DNA of 64,000 bases from Actinoplanes italicus (GTDB lineage Bacteria > Actinomycetota > Actinomycetes > Mycobacteriales > Micromonosporaceae): assembly GCF_003001815.1 (NCBI RefSeq), contig NZ_PVMZ01000010.1, positions 62,001-126,000 of the forward strand. Reading direction: 5' to 3'. Each line of letters starts with the position of its first letter. The first letter of the stretch is position 1. Below are positions 23,460-32,197 of the stretch, piece by piece. Made by a program: the position numbers and the translations under genes. A model generated the notes under the pieces. It saw nothing but the letters and a program-made list of their open reading frames with translations, was not told the origin of the DNA and ran no database searches.

Positions 23460-24443
23460 TCAGGGGCAAGCCTCGGGGGCGATCAGAGAGGCAGGGGAGA
23501 TCAACGGCCGCAGCAGGGCCGGGTCGGCGTAGGCCGGTGGGCGGCGGGCCACCCCGGCGAGCAGGTCGGCGACCTGAATGCGAGGGTCGTCGCGGGAGTC
23601 GGCCATCACGAGGCCGGCCAGCGGGGACACCTCGCCGGGCAGCGCGGCGCGACCGGCGGCCAGGGCTCGCTGCAGGCGGATCAGGCGGTCGGTGGTGAGG
23701 GCGCTCTGCTCGTCGTGCGTGACGAGCACCCGCCGGTGGCCGGCGCTCCAGGTCAGGACGGTCTCGGCGAGGGCGGGCAGCATCGGTTCCAGTGGTGGCG
23801 GCAACGAGCGGTCGTCGGCGTCCAATCTGGTCAGCAGCGTGTGCACCCGGTGGCGTGTCACCGCGTCGAGAACGCCGGCGGCCGGTGTGCCGGGCAGGCG
23901 GCGGGCCAGTGCGTCACGGGCCTGGAGGAACCGCTCGGCCCGCTCGGCGGCCGGGCGGGGCCGTTTGGTGCGGACCAGGTCCTCGAAGGCGGCGAGGAAG
24001 GCGTTCCACTCCTCGGCGAGGACGGCGGAGGCCCGGCCCTGCTGGTGGAGGGCGACGGCGGCCGGGCGCCGGATCTCGGCCAGGCGGGTGCCGGCGAGGT
24101 AGGACGGTTTGCCGGCCAGCAGATCGACGACCCGGGTGACCAGGAAGAACTCCTTGTCGACCAGGTGTACGTGAGCGCGGCCGGGCAGCGCCGTAAGGAA
24201 CCGGTCGACGGCGTCGCGGGCGTCCGGGCGGCGCAGGAACTGGCCGGACTTGGTCTCGTGCGGGGACAGCCGGAGCCCGTCGCGCAGCACGGCGATCAGC
24301 CCGGCGGCCTCGTCGGTGGTCAGGTCGACGCTCGCGTGGGTGATCATCGGCGTGGCCGATCGGTGCAGGTTGGTGCCGGAGAACCCGGACTCGTCGCAGG
24401 CGATCTCCACGACGGCTCCGGTGAGCGTGCCCGGTGGCGGCAT
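23460..24443 (-). CDS. DUF3800-like protein (possible RNase H-fold nuclease)
   Basis: A 327-residue soluble protein. Near the N-terminus is EIACDESGFSGTNL and near the C-terminus DSRDDPRIQVADLLAGVARR. These acidic DESG and Q-x-ADL motifs bracket DUF3800 proteins, which are thought to have an RNase H-like fold. Between them is an alpha-helical, arginine-rich region of about 200 residues. No partner gene is adjacent. Start ATG 24443 is chosen for its nearby AGGGCGG; ATG 24467 is possible. The function and even the family are only moderately certain. Confidence 0.6.
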   Translation of the reverse strand: MPPPGTLTGAVVEIACDESGFSGTNLHRSATPMITHASVDLTTDEAAGLIAVLRDGLRLSPHETKSGQFLRRPDARDAVDRFLTALPGRAHVHLVDKEFFLVTRVVDLLAGKPSYLAGTRLAEIRRPAAVALHQQGRASAVLAEEWNAFLAAFEDLVRTKRPRPAAERAERFLQARDALARRLPGTPAAGVLDAVTRHRVHTLLTRLDADDRSLPPPLEPMLPALAETVLTWSAGHRRVLVTHDEQSALTTDRLIRLQRALAAGRAALPGEVSPLAGLVMADSRDDPRIQVADLLAGVARRPPAYADPALLRPLISPASLIAPEACP

Positions 24444-24570
24444 ACCGCCCTGCAACGGCGACCTCATGCGTGATGCCCCGACATGCCGGCCATCGTGGTC
24501 CGGATCCGGCCCTGACGGCAATCCATTTGCGCCGGTGGGGAGGGGTGGCCGATAGCCAGGAGCTCGATTA

Positions 24571-24589
24571 TATGGTTAGCCTTACCTAA
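24571..24589. promoter_or_regulatory. Iron box (DtxR/IdeR/DmdR operator)
   Basis: TATGGTTAGCCTTACCTAA matches the 19-bp consensus TTAGGTTAGGCTAACCTAA at 15-16 positions. It lies 30 bp upstream of the siderophore-binding lipoprotein start. Iron-loaded DtxR-type repressors bind such boxes, so the importer should be induced under iron limitation. Confidence 0.85.
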
Positions 24590-24618
24590 TTTGATGGTCA
24601 TCAGGGAACGGAATACAT

Positions 24619-25635
24619 ATGCGTGCATGGCGTACGGCCCTCGCTGCCTCGATAGTGAGTTTCGCGCTGGTCGCGTGCGGTTCCGGGGAGAGCCCCAGTG
24701 GCTCGTCCGGTGCCAGTGGGGCGCCCGCGGGTCCGTGGACCTTCACCGACGGCTCGGGTGAGGTCGTCAAGACCGACAAGGTCCCGACCCGCATCATCGC
24801 CCACGCCGGTGAGGCCGCGGCGCTGATCTCGTTCGGCATCAAGCCTGTCGGCGTCTACGCCGACGAGCCGGTGAAGACCGACCCCAACCTCAAGAACCTC
24901 GACCTCACCGGCATCGAGATCCTCGGCGAGGAGTGGGGCAAGATCGATGTGGAGAAGGCGGCCTCGCTACGGCCCGACCTGATCGTCGCCGACTGGTGGC
25001 CGGCCGAGAAGGCGCACAGCGGCCTCGAGGAGGGCGTCGACGAGAAGAGCAAGAAGCTCGCCGAGCTCGCCCCGGTCGTCGGCGCCACCCAGGGCAAGTC
25101 GATCCTGGAGCTGGCCAACGGTTACGAGGCGCTCGCCAAGAGCCTCGGCGCCAAGGTGGACGACCCCGCGATCGCGGCGAACAAGAAGCGCTTCGAGGAG
25201 TCGGTCACGGCGTTCAAGGCGGCCGTCGCCACCAAGCCCGGCCTCACCGTGCTGGCGATGAGCCCGGCCGACGACAAGGTCTACGTCGCCAACCCGGAGT
25301 ACGCGCCCGAGCTGCTCGACCTGCAGAGCTTCGGCCTCAAGGTGATCAACCCGGACGCCCCCGACAAGGGCTTCCCGTACTGGGAGAACCTCAGCTGGGA
25401 GAACGCCGACAAGTACCAGCCCGACCTGATCCTCTGGGACGGCCGCAGCTTCACCCCGACCGCGAACGCCGACTGGGGCAAGAAGCAGCCGACCTGGTTC
25501 AAGATCAAAGCGGCCCAGGCGGGAGCGGCGATCGCGTGGCCGGCGTACTGGATGCACACCTACGGCGACTTCGCCACGGAGCTCGACAAGCTCAGTACGG
25601 CCGTCAAGGCGGCCGACGAGAACATCGGCGCGTAG
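24619..25635 (+). CDS. Iron-siderophore ABC transporter, substrate-binding lipoprotein
   Basis: The 338-residue lipoprotein has a lipobox LVAC with cysteine 20, a Gly/Ser linker and a class III (FepB/FhuD-type) binding fold: VPTRIIAHAGEAAALISFGIKPVGVYAD near residue 55, PDLIVADWWPAEK near 118 and PDLILWDGRSFTP near 271. It captures a ferric siderophore at the outer face of the membrane. It is the first gene of a four-gene importer operon directly under the iron box. The siderophore cannot be named from sequence. Confidence 0.93.
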   Translation: MRAWRTALAASIVSFALVACGSGESPSGSSGASGAPAGPWTFTDGSGEVVKTDKVPTRIIAHAGEAAALISFGIKPVGVYADEPVKTDPNLKNLDLTGIEILGEEWGKIDVEKAASLRPDLIVADWWPAEKAHSGLEEGVDEKSKKLAELAPVVGATQGKSILELANGYEALAKSLGAKVDDPAIAANKKRFEESVTAFKAAVATKPGLTVLAMSPADDKVYVANPEYAPELLDLQSFGLKVINPDAPDKGFPYWENLSWENADKYQPDLILWDGRSFTPTANADWGKKQPTWFKIKAAQAGAAIAWPAYWMHTYGDFATELDKLSTAVKAADENIGA

Positions 25636-25645
25636 TCCGTACCCG

Positions 25646-26674
25646 ATGAAGGTTTTGATCTCGACCCCACGGCGAGCCCCGGCTCTCGCGCCCGGTCTCG
25701 CCGTGCTGGGTGTGGTGCTGGCCGTCGTGGCGTTCCTGAGCGTCACCCAGGGCTCGCGCGACATCGGGCTCGGCGAGGTGCTCGGCGCTCTCGGCAGCTG
25801 GACCGACGACGGCACGACCAACACGACCGTCACCCTTGAGCTGCGCGTTCCCCGTACGCTGCTGGGGATCCTGGTCGGTGCCGCCCTCGGCGTCGCCGGC
25901 GCCATCCTGCAGGGGGTGACCCGCAACCCGCTGGCCGACGCCGGCATCATGGGCATCAACTCCGGCGCCGCGGTCTTCGTGGTCTTCGCCATCACCGTCC
26001 TCGGCCTGCGCGGCGTCGGCGTGTACGTGTGGTTCGCGTTCGCCGGGGCCATCGCCGCCCTGATCCTGGTCTACGCGGTCGCCTCACTGGGCCGCGAGGG
26101 CGCCACCCCGGTCAAGCTGGCACTGGCCGGCGCCGCCGTCACCGCCGGGCTCGGCTCGCTGACCACCGGCATCGTGATGACCAACGTGGACGCCCTCAAC
26201 GAGCTGCGGTTCTGGCAGGTCGGCTCACTGGCCGGGCGGTACGCGCCGATCCTCACCGGTGTCGCCCCGTTCCTGATCGCCGGGCTGATCGCGTCGCTCG
26301 CCTTCGGCCGCGTCCTCAACGGACTGGCCCTCGGCGAGGACATCGCCCGCGGCCTCGGCCAGCGCGTCGGCCTCACCCGGGTGGCCGCGTTCGGCGTCGT
26401 CGCGGTCCTGGCCGGGGCGGCCACCGCGGCGTGCGGGCCGATCGTCTTCATCGGCCTGGTCGTGCCGCACATGGCCCGGTTCCTGTGCGGCCCCGACTAC
26501 CGGTGGATCCTGCCGTACTCGATGCTGCTCGCCCCGATCGTGCTGCTGCTCGCCGATGTGATCGGCCGCGTCGTCGTGCCGCCCGACGAACTGCAGGTCG
26601 GCGTGGTCCTCGGGCTGCTCGGGGCGCCGGTGTTCATCGGGATCGTCCGCTACGGCCGGATGTCGGAGGCGTGA
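25646..26674 (+). CDS. Iron-siderophore ABC transporter permease (FecCD family), subunit 1
   Basis: The 342-residue integral membrane protein has about ten helices. It carries the FecCD signatures RVPRTLLGILVGAALGVAGAILQGVTRNPLADAGIMGINSGAA (about 66-110) and GPIVFIGLVVPHMAR (about 271), the latter near the ATPase-coupling loop. It forms the channel with the second permease. It starts 10 bp after the lipoprotein stop. Its stop TGA lies 2 bp from the next ATG. Confidence 0.93.
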   Translation: MKVLISTPRRAPALAPGLAVLGVVLAVVAFLSVTQGSRDIGLGEVLGALGSWTDDGTTNTTVTLELRVPRTLLGILVGAALGVAGAILQGVTRNPLADAGIMGINSGAAVFVVFAITVLGLRGVGVYVWFAFAGAIAALILVYAVASLGREGATPVKLALAGAAVTAGLGSLTTGIVMTNVDALNELRFWQVGSLAGRYAPILTGVAPFLIAGLIASLAFGRVLNGLALGEDIARGLGQRVGLTRVAAFGVVAVLAGAATAACGPIVFIGLVVPHMARFLCGPDYRWILPYSMLLAPIVLLLADVIGRVVVPPDELQVGVVLGLLGAPVFIGIVRYGRMSEA

Positions 26675-26676
26675 CC

Positions 26677-27717
26677 ATGACCATGACCGCGACCCCCGCC
26701 GTGCTCCGCGCCAACCGCCGCCGTCGTGGCCTGCGCGCCTGGAGCGTGATCGCCGGACTGACTGCCCTCGTCGCCGGCCTGTTCGTGTTCACCATGATGA
26801 TCGGCAGCATGCGGCTGACCGCCGAGGAGGTCGTCACCTCGGTCCTCCGGCTGCGCACGGACCCGAGCGTCGACTTCGTCGTGCGCGGCCTGCGTCTGCC
26901 CACGGCGCTCTCGGCACTGACCGTCGGACTCGCCCTCGGCGCCGCCGGAACCATCTTCCAGCAGCTGCTGCGCAACCCGCTCGCGTCACCGGACTTCGTC
27001 GGCATCACCTCCGGCGCGGGCCTCGCCGCGGTCGCCGGGATCGTGCTGTTCCAGGTCAGCGGCCTGTTCGTCAGCGGGCTCGCGCTCGGCGGCGCACTGC
27101 TGGCCGCCCTGCTGATGTACGTGCTCGCCTGGCGCGACGGGGTGAGCGGCTACCGCTTCATCCTGATCGGCATCGGCCTGGTGGTGTTCTTCGAGGGACT
27201 CATCGGCTATCTGCTCACCCGCGCCCAGCTGTTCGAGGCGCGGCAGGCCATGCACTGGCTCACCGGGTCGGTCGGGCAGGCCAGCGAGAACGAGCTGAAG
27301 CTGCTGGCCGGCGCGCTCGTGGTGCTGCTGCCACTGGCCGTGCTGCTGCAGCGGCAGCTGCGGGCGCTGGAACTCGGTGACGACGCCGCCCGGGCGCTCG
27401 GTACGCGTACCGAGGCGAGCCGTGCCGCCCTCCTCGCGGTCGCCGTCACCCTGACCGCCCTGGCCGTCGCCGTCGCCGGCCCGATCGTGTTCATCGCCCT
27501 GATCGCCGGCCCGGTCGCCGACCGGCTGCTCGGCCCGGCCGCGGGCGGCATCGGCGCGGCCGCCCTCACCGGCGCGTCGCTGCTGCTCACCGCCGACCTC
27601 GTCGCCGTCCACCTGATGCCCACCCCGCTGCCCACCGGCGTGGTGACCGGCGCGGTCGGCGCCCCGTACCTGCTGTGGCTGCTGGCCACCACGAACCGCA
27701 AGGGAGCCGGCGGATGA
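26677..27717 (+). CDS. Iron-siderophore ABC transporter permease (FecCD family), subunit 2
   Basis: The 346-residue permease is homologous to subunit 1: VVRGLRLPTALSALTVGLALGAAGTIFQQLLRNPLASPDFVGITSGAG (about 67-114) and GPIVFIALIAGPVADRL (about 268). ATG 26677 is used because GGAGG lies 7 bases upstream. An in-frame GTG at 26671 is also possible. The stop overlaps the ATPase start (ATGA), giving coupled expression of the heterodimer and its motor. Confidence 0.92.
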   Translation: MTMTATPAVLRANRRRRGLRAWSVIAGLTALVAGLFVFTMMIGSMRLTAEEVVTSVLRLRTDPSVDFVVRGLRLPTALSALTVGLALGAAGTIFQQLLRNPLASPDFVGITSGAGLAAVAGIVLFQVSGLFVSGLALGGALLAALLMYVLAWRDGVSGYRFILIGIGLVVFFEGLIGYLLTRAQLFEARQAMHWLTGSVGQASENELKLLAGALVVLLPLAVLLQRQLRALELGDDAARALGTRTEASRAALLAVAVTLTALAVAVAGPIVFIALIAGPVADRLLGPAAGGIGAAALTGASLLLTADLVAVHLMPTPLPTGVVTGAVGAPYLLWLLATTNRKGAGG

Positions 27718-28493
27718 CCCGACTGCGCGCCGAGAACCTGACCCTCGGATACGACCGGCGGGCCGTCGTCAACGACCTCGACGTGACCGTCCTGGACGGG
27801 AAGGTCACCGCGATCGTCGGCGCCAACGCCTGCGGCAAGTCGACACTGCTGCGCGGCCTCGCCCGGCTGCTTCCACCGCGTTCCGGCGCCGTCTACCTCG
27901 ACGACCGGTCCGTCACCGAGCTGAGCACCCTGGACGTCGCCAAGGTGCTCGGGCTGCTGCCACAGAGCCCGGTCGCTCCGGACGGCATCACCGTGGCCGA
28001 CCTGGTCTCCCGCGGCCGCTATCCGCACCAGGGCTGGTTCCGCCGCTGGACCGAGGGCGACCACGACGCCGTCACCCGCGCGCTGGACGCCACCGGCACC
28101 GCCGACCTGATCGACCGGCCGATCCGTCAGCTCTCCGGCGGCCAGCGGCAGCGGGTCTGGGTGGCCATGGCCCTCGCGCAGGAGACCGACCTGCTCCTGC
28201 TCGACGAGCCGACCACCTTCCTGGACATCGCCCACCAGGTCGACCTGCTGCGGCTGCTGCGCAGACTCAACGCCGAGTCGGGCAAGACGGTCGTCGTGGT
28301 GCTGCACGACCTCAACCTGGCGTGCCGGTTCTGTGACCACGTCATCGCCATGGCCGACGGCAGCATCGTCGCCGAGGGGCCGCCGTCCGAGGTGGTCACC
28401 GCCGAACTGGTCGAGAAGGTGTTCGGCCTGTCCTGCGTCGTCGTCCCCGACCCGGTGGCCGGCACCCCGATGGTCGTGCCGGCCGAGGACTGA
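27714..28493 (+). CDS. Iron-siderophore ABC transporter ATPase
   Basis: The 259-residue ATPase of the FepC/FhuC type has Walker A GANACGKST (about 39-47), the signature LSGGQRQRVWVAMALAQ (about 139), Walker B LLLLDEPTTFLD (about 160) and the switch histidine in VVLHDLNLACR (about 199). It powers uptake through the two FecCD permeases. ATG 27714 overlaps the permease stop. Frames starting earlier lie in the permease. It is the last gene of the iron-box operon. Confidence 0.94.
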   Translation: MTRLRAENLTLGYDRRAVVNDLDVTVLDGKVTAIVGANACGKSTLLRGLARLLPPRSGAVYLDDRSVTELSTLDVAKVLGLLPQSPVAPDGITVADLVSRGRYPHQGWFRRWTEGDHDAVTRALDATGTADLIDRPIRQLSGGQRQRVWVAMALAQETDLLLLDEPTTFLDIAHQVDLLRLLRRLNAESGKTVVVVLHDLNLACRFCDHVIAMADGSIVAEGPPSEVVTAELVEKVFGLSCVVVPDPVAGTPMVVPAED

Positions 28494-28581
28494 GGAGTCC
28501 ATCCGGCGATCAGTGGGTACTACCGGAGAGTAGGCCTAGTCTGGGGAGACGTGGACTTCCCCCGGCAGCGGAGGTGACCCG

Positions 28582-28848
28582 GTGGCAACCGGTGACAAGC
28601 AGCGTGAGTTCGACCAGATCGTGGACCGGCTGGTCGCGGACTTCCCGTCGCTGGCGGGGCCCCGGCGATGGCCGCGCCCCGTCCTGCTCGCGGCGGCGAT
28701 CGTGGGCGGCGTCGTCTGGGGTCTGCTGTCGGTGGCGATGGTGGCCTGGGGCACGGCCGGCGTGGTGCTGACCCTCGTCGTGGTCGCTCTCACCATCGCC
28801 GGCCTCGTCGCCGACTCCTACCGGTGGCGACGGCGAGGCCGGCTTTAG
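28582..28848 (+). CDS. DUF3040-like small membrane protein
   Basis: The 88-residue protein has a soluble N-terminal helix (REFDQIVDRLVADFPSLAG), two adjacent helices (about 35-54 and 57-76) and a basic tail. It resembles the DUF3040 family of actinobacterial small membrane proteins, for which no function is known. GTG 28582 follows GGAGGTGACCCG. It is separated from the iron operon by 88 bp and ends 3 bp from the convergent gene. Confidence 0.72.
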   Translation: MATGDKQREFDQIVDRLVADFPSLAGPRRWPRPVLLAAAIVGGVVWGLLSVAMVAWGTAGVVLTLVVVALTIAGLVADSYRWRRRGRL

Positions 28849-28851
28849 CGG

Positions 28852-29721
28852 CTACTTCTCCAGGGCGAGGCGGCCGTACGAGGTGAGCGTGCGCAGAGCC
28901 TGCAGAGTGACCATGCCGCGCCACTCCAGACGCGAGGACTCGCTCGGCGGCTCCCAGGTGACCGGCCAGCCGCCGTCCGCGAGCTGCGCGGCCTCCAGCT
29001 GATCCAGGTGCGCCTCGATCTGGGCGTCGTCGAACAGCGCCCGCCACGGGGAGTCGGCCGTCGGCGCCACGTGCAGCGGGGTCAGGCCGTACTCGCCGGG
29101 TTTGGGCATGTCCTGGAACATCGACGTGGCGGTCATCTGTTCCAGGACGCGCGCGGCGTGCGTGGTGGCCCGTTCCCGGTCCGGGACGTGGGCGAGGAAG
29201 TTCATCACCTCGGACAGCCCGTGCACCTCGTCGGGGAGGCTCCCGGACTCGACGGCGTCCCAGCAGAAGCGGGTCGCGGCAGCCCGCCACGGGTGGTCGA
29301 AGCCGAGCCGGTACAGCAGCCCGGTCAGGCCCGCGGTCGGGTTGACGCCAGGCTGATAGGTCCAGTCGGTCCAGTGCTCGGCCCTCGGATACTCCTCGAT
29401 CACCGGGAACGCGAGCGGCACGGCGCCGTTGCCCGCGGCGACGCCGGCCAGGAAGTCGCAGGCAGGTCCCAGCAGGTCGGGCGCGTCGGCGCCGGCGTCG
29501 GCGAGGGCTCCGAACGCGACCTCCACATCGATCGGGAGGCTGGCCGGGCAGCGTTTGTCCGGCTCCAGACCGTGGCCGAAACCGCCGTCGGCGTTGCGGT
29601 AGGCGCGCAGCGCGTTCACCACTCCGTCCGGGGACTCGCCCAGGAAGAGGGAGGCGTGCAGGCGGCGCTCCAGCGGACGTGCCTCACGCTGCAGGAATCG
29701 GGTGGCGGCCAGAAATGTCAT
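28852..29721 (-). CDS. Prenyltransferase/terpene-cyclase-fold (alpha-alpha toroid) protein
   Basis: The 289-residue soluble protein has repeats of the squalene-cyclase/prenyltransferase beta-subunit type. LRAYRNADGGFGHGLEPD (about 37) and LEAAQLADGGWPVTWEPP (about 243) are QW-like DGGxG/DGGW units among helix pairs. The cyclase DxDD motif is absent, so catalysis as a cyclase is unlikely. It may be a stand-alone toroid binding protein. It is divergent from the AraC regulator, with 65 bp between starts. Confidence 0.75.
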   Translation of the reverse strand: MTFLAATRFLQREARPLERRLHASLFLGESPDGVVNALRAYRNADGGFGHGLEPDKRCPASLPIDVEVAFGALADAGADAPDLLGPACDFLAGVAAGNGAVPLAFPVIEEYPRAEHWTDWTYQPGVNPTAGLTGLLYRLGFDHPWRAAATRFCWDAVESGSLPDEVHGLSEVMNFLAHVPDRERATTHAARVLEQMTATSMFQDMPKPGEYGLTPLHVAPTADSPWRALFDDAQIEAHLDQLEAAQLADGGWPVTWEPPSESSRLEWRGMVTLQALRTLTSYGRLALEK

Positions 29722-29786
29722 ACCCCGAACGTAGGCTGGCCGCCCGACGGATGTCTTGTAGAAAACGGACGCGAGAGGCGGGTGTC

Positions 29787-30539
29787 ATGACCTACCGGGA
29801 GTGGGCGCCACCGGCTTCGCTGGCCGGCTCGGTCGTCTGCCTGTGGAGCCGCACGGAGTCCGAGACCTCCACACCGGCGCTGGTCCTGCCGGACGGCTGC
29901 GTCGATCTGATCTGGGAGAGCGGCCGGGGGGCGTTCGTCGCCGGCCCCGACACCGGCCCGATGCCGGGCACGACAGAGGCGGAGAAAACCCTTCTCGGTG
30001 TACGCCTCCGTCCGGCCGCCGGCGGACCGGTCCTCGGCCTGCCCCTGGACGAGTTGTGCAACCGGCGCGTCGACCTGTCCGAGCTGCGCCCCGCCTCGGC
30101 GCGCCGGCTCGACGGCGCGCTGCCACGCGCTTCGGCGCGCCGGCTCGACGGTGACCTGCCACCGGCCGAGGCGCTGCGGCGGCTGCTCGCGGTCATCGGT
30201 GAGCTGGTCGAGGAGCGACCACCCGACCCGGCGCTGGTCGAGGCGGTGCGCCTGCTGCACGACCCGCGGGTGCGTGTTCATGAGTTGAGCGCCCGGCTCG
30301 ACATCGGCGACCGGCAGTTGCGGCGCCGCTTCACGGCCGCGGTCGGCTACGGGCCGAAGACGCTGCACCGGGTGCTGCGCTTCCGCCGCTTCCTCACGTT
30401 GCTCGCGTCACCCGGCGGGCTCGCCGAGCTCGCCGTGCGGGCCGGTTACGTCGACCAGGCGCACCTCAGCCGGGAGACGGCCCAGCTGGCCGGGCTGCCA
30501 CCGGCCGCCCTGGCCCGGCGCTGGGGCCGAGCAGTCTGA
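29787..30539 (+). CDS. AraC family regulator with DUF6597-like N-terminal domain
   Basis: The 250-residue protein opens YREWAPPASLAGSVVCLWSRTE and continues LPDGCVDLIWESGRGAFVAGPDTGP, the N-terminal domain common in one AraC subgroup. The C-terminal part (about 165-245) carries two helix-turn-helix units: VHELSARLDIGDRQLRRRF and LAELAVRAGYVDQAHLSRETAQLAG. A tandem 12-residue duplication (ASARRLDG twice) lies between the domains. ATG 29787 is chosen over the upstream frame, which overlaps the divergent gene. Its last 74 bases overlap the convergent flavoprotein gene. Confidence 0.87.
   Translation: MTYREWAPPASLAGSVVCLWSRTESETSTPALVLPDGCVDLIWESGRGAFVAGPDTGPMPGTTEAEKTLLGVRLRPAAGGPVLGLPLDELCNRRVDLSELRPASARRLDGALPRASARRLDGDLPPAEALRRLLAVIGELVEERPPDPALVEAVRLLHDPRVRVHELSARLDIGDRQLRRRFTAAVGYGPKTLHRVLRFRRFLTLLASPGGLAELAVRAGYVDQAHLSRETAQLAGLPPAALARRWGRAV
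30096..30151 (+). repeat. 36-bp tandem duplication inside the AraC gene
   Basis: TCGGCGCGCCGGCTCGACGG occurs at 30096 and again at 30132, an in-frame 12-codon duplication in the linker between the two domains. The flanking bases differ slightly. Confidence 0.85.
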
Positions 30540-31593
30540 CCAGAGCGGTCACCGCTTCCCGGCCCGCCCGGTTCGCGCCGACGGTCGACTGGGAGGGTCC
30601 GAAACCGATCAGGTGCACCCGCGGTTCGCCGGCCACCTGGGTACCGGTCAGGCGGATGCCGCCCTGCTCGTTGCGCAGCCCCAGCGGATCGAGGTGGCGT
30701 AGCGACGCCTTGAAACCGGTGGCCCACACGATCGCGTCGACGGAGGTGAACGACCCGTCCGCCTCGCGTACTCCGTATGGTTCGATCGCCGTGAACATCG
30801 GCCGCCGCCGCAGGGCGCCGCGCTCGCGGGCGGCGAGCGCGTACGGCGTCCAGACCAGTCCGGTGTAGGAGACGACACTGCCGGTCGGGCGGCCCGCCTC
30901 GACGTCCGCGGTCACCTTCGCGATGGTTTCCCGGCCGATCACCTCCGGCGTGAATTCCCCGTCGTGGAAGACCGGTTCGCGCCGGGTGTACCAGACCGTC
31001 GCCGCCACCCGCGAGATCTCCTCCAGCAGCTGCAACGCCGAGATCCCGCCACCGACGACGGCGACCCGCATCCCGGCGAACCGCTGCGCCGACACGTACT
31101 CGCGGGTGTGCACCTGGATCCCGGCGAACGTCTCCTGCCCGGGATAGTGCGGGCGCACCGGGTTGTCCCACGTGCCGGTGGCGTTGATGACCGCCTCGGT
31201 CCTCCACGGCCCCCGGTCCGACTCGACGATCAGAGCGCCGCCGTCCGCGCGCCGCACCGCGTTCACCCGGGCCGGGCGCAGGATCGGCAGGCCGGACGCC
31301 TCCTCGAACGACGCGAAGTAGCGTGGCACGGCCGTCCGGCTCGGCTCGGCCGGGTCGAGTGGCGGTTTCGGGAACCCCGGCAGGTCGAAGATCCCGTTCA
31401 CGGTCTCCATCCGCAGCGACTCCCAGCGTTCCCGCCACGCCCCGCCGGCCGCCGGAGAGGAGTCGAGGATCACGAAGGTCCGCGCGCCGCCCGGGTCGGT
31501 GCGGGCGTCGCTGAAACCGTGCCTTTTCAGATGGTAACCGGCGGAGAGTCCGGACTGGCCGCCGCCTATTACCACCACCGTCGCCGCGTTCAC
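30466..31593 (-). CDS. FAD/NAD(P)-binding flavoprotein monooxygenase (CzcO-like)
   Basis: The 375-residue protein has the FAD loop VVVIGGGQSGLSAGYHLKR at the N-terminus, an FxGxxxHT/R-like block (ETFAGIQVHTREY, about 166-178), the NADPH loop VAVVGGGISALQLLEEI (about 188) and ATGF (about 299). This is the class B/CzcO-like flavin monooxygenase layout. The start is uncertain: GTG 31593 or TTG 31599; neither has a strong ribosome site. The end overlaps the AraC gene tail to tail. Confidence 0.83.
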   Translation of the reverse strand: MNAATVVVIGGGQSGLSAGYHLKRHGFSDARTDPGGARTFVILDSSPAAGGAWRERWESLRMETVNGIFDLPGFPKPPLDPAEPSRTAVPRYFASFEEASGLPILRPARVNAVRRADGGALIVESDRGPWRTEAVINATGTWDNPVRPHYPGQETFAGIQVHTREYVSAQRFAGMRVAVVGGGISALQLLEEISRVAATVWYTRREPVFHDGEFTPEVIGRETIAKVTADVEAGRPTGSVVSYTGLVWTPYALAARERGALRRRPMFTAIEPYGVREADGSFTSVDAIVWATGFKASLRHLDPLGLRNEQGGIRLTGTQVAGEPRVHLIGFGPSQSTVGANRAGREAVTALVRLLGPSAGPGRPVAARPAGPSPG

Positions 31594-31726
31594 GGGCAAC
31601 GCAACGGACGTGGCCGTTCAGGTATTTCCGCCCGGCCGTCACGGGCACCGCGGCACCGACCCGCCCGCGCGTCCCGGCGGGCGCTGCCAGCATGGATGAC
31701 GACTACCAGAACGGGGGGATCAGAAA

Positions 31727-32119
31727 ATGCTTCGCGAACTCACCGCCCTCGGGGCCGCGTCCGGACTTCTGCTCGCCGGGGCGGCTCCGGCCGCGGCCGC
31801 GACCGGGTTCGGCTGCGACCATCCGAGGGTCTGTTTCTACCTGAAGGCCAAGGACTGGGGCGACCGGAAGCCGACAGCCTCCTATCGGGCGTTCACCGAC
31901 GAGTTCCAGATACTCGGTCCACGAAGCCGCGGCGCCTACGCGATCTACAACTCCCGTGCCGACGACGCGGCCCTGCTGCTGTTCTCGGACGGGACACAGG
32001 AGTGCGTGGAGCCGGACGGGACCTGGTTCCACGATCAGTTCGGCCCCAGGTACAAGGTCGTCGGCGTGCAGATCATCGACGAGTCGGACTGCGCGGTGGT
32101 GCTGGGCACCGAACACTGA
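31727..32119 (+). CDS. Small secreted protein, unknown function
   Basis: The 130-residue product has a Sec signal peptide (MLRELTALGAASGLLLAGAAPAAAA, cleavage near residue 25). The mature part of ~105 residues contains four cysteines (CDHPRVC near the start, QEC and SDC later), which could form two disulphides. The CxxxxxCFYL start and small size recall peptidase-inhibitor-like (I36) secreted proteins, but this is only a resemblance. It stands alone between a divergent flavoprotein and the TPR gene. Confidence 0.68.
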   Translation: MLRELTALGAASGLLLAGAAPAAAATGFGCDHPRVCFYLKAKDWGDRKPTASYRAFTDEFQILGPRSRGAYAIYNSRADDAALLLFSDGTQECVEPDGTWFHDQFGPRYKVVGVQIIDESDCAVVLGTEH

Positions 32120-32197
32120 GGAGGCTCACCGCACCTCACGACGAGTGAGACTTGTCAATCGGGTCCGGGCTGGTGCTCGGCGCCTGGTGCGGGCAGC

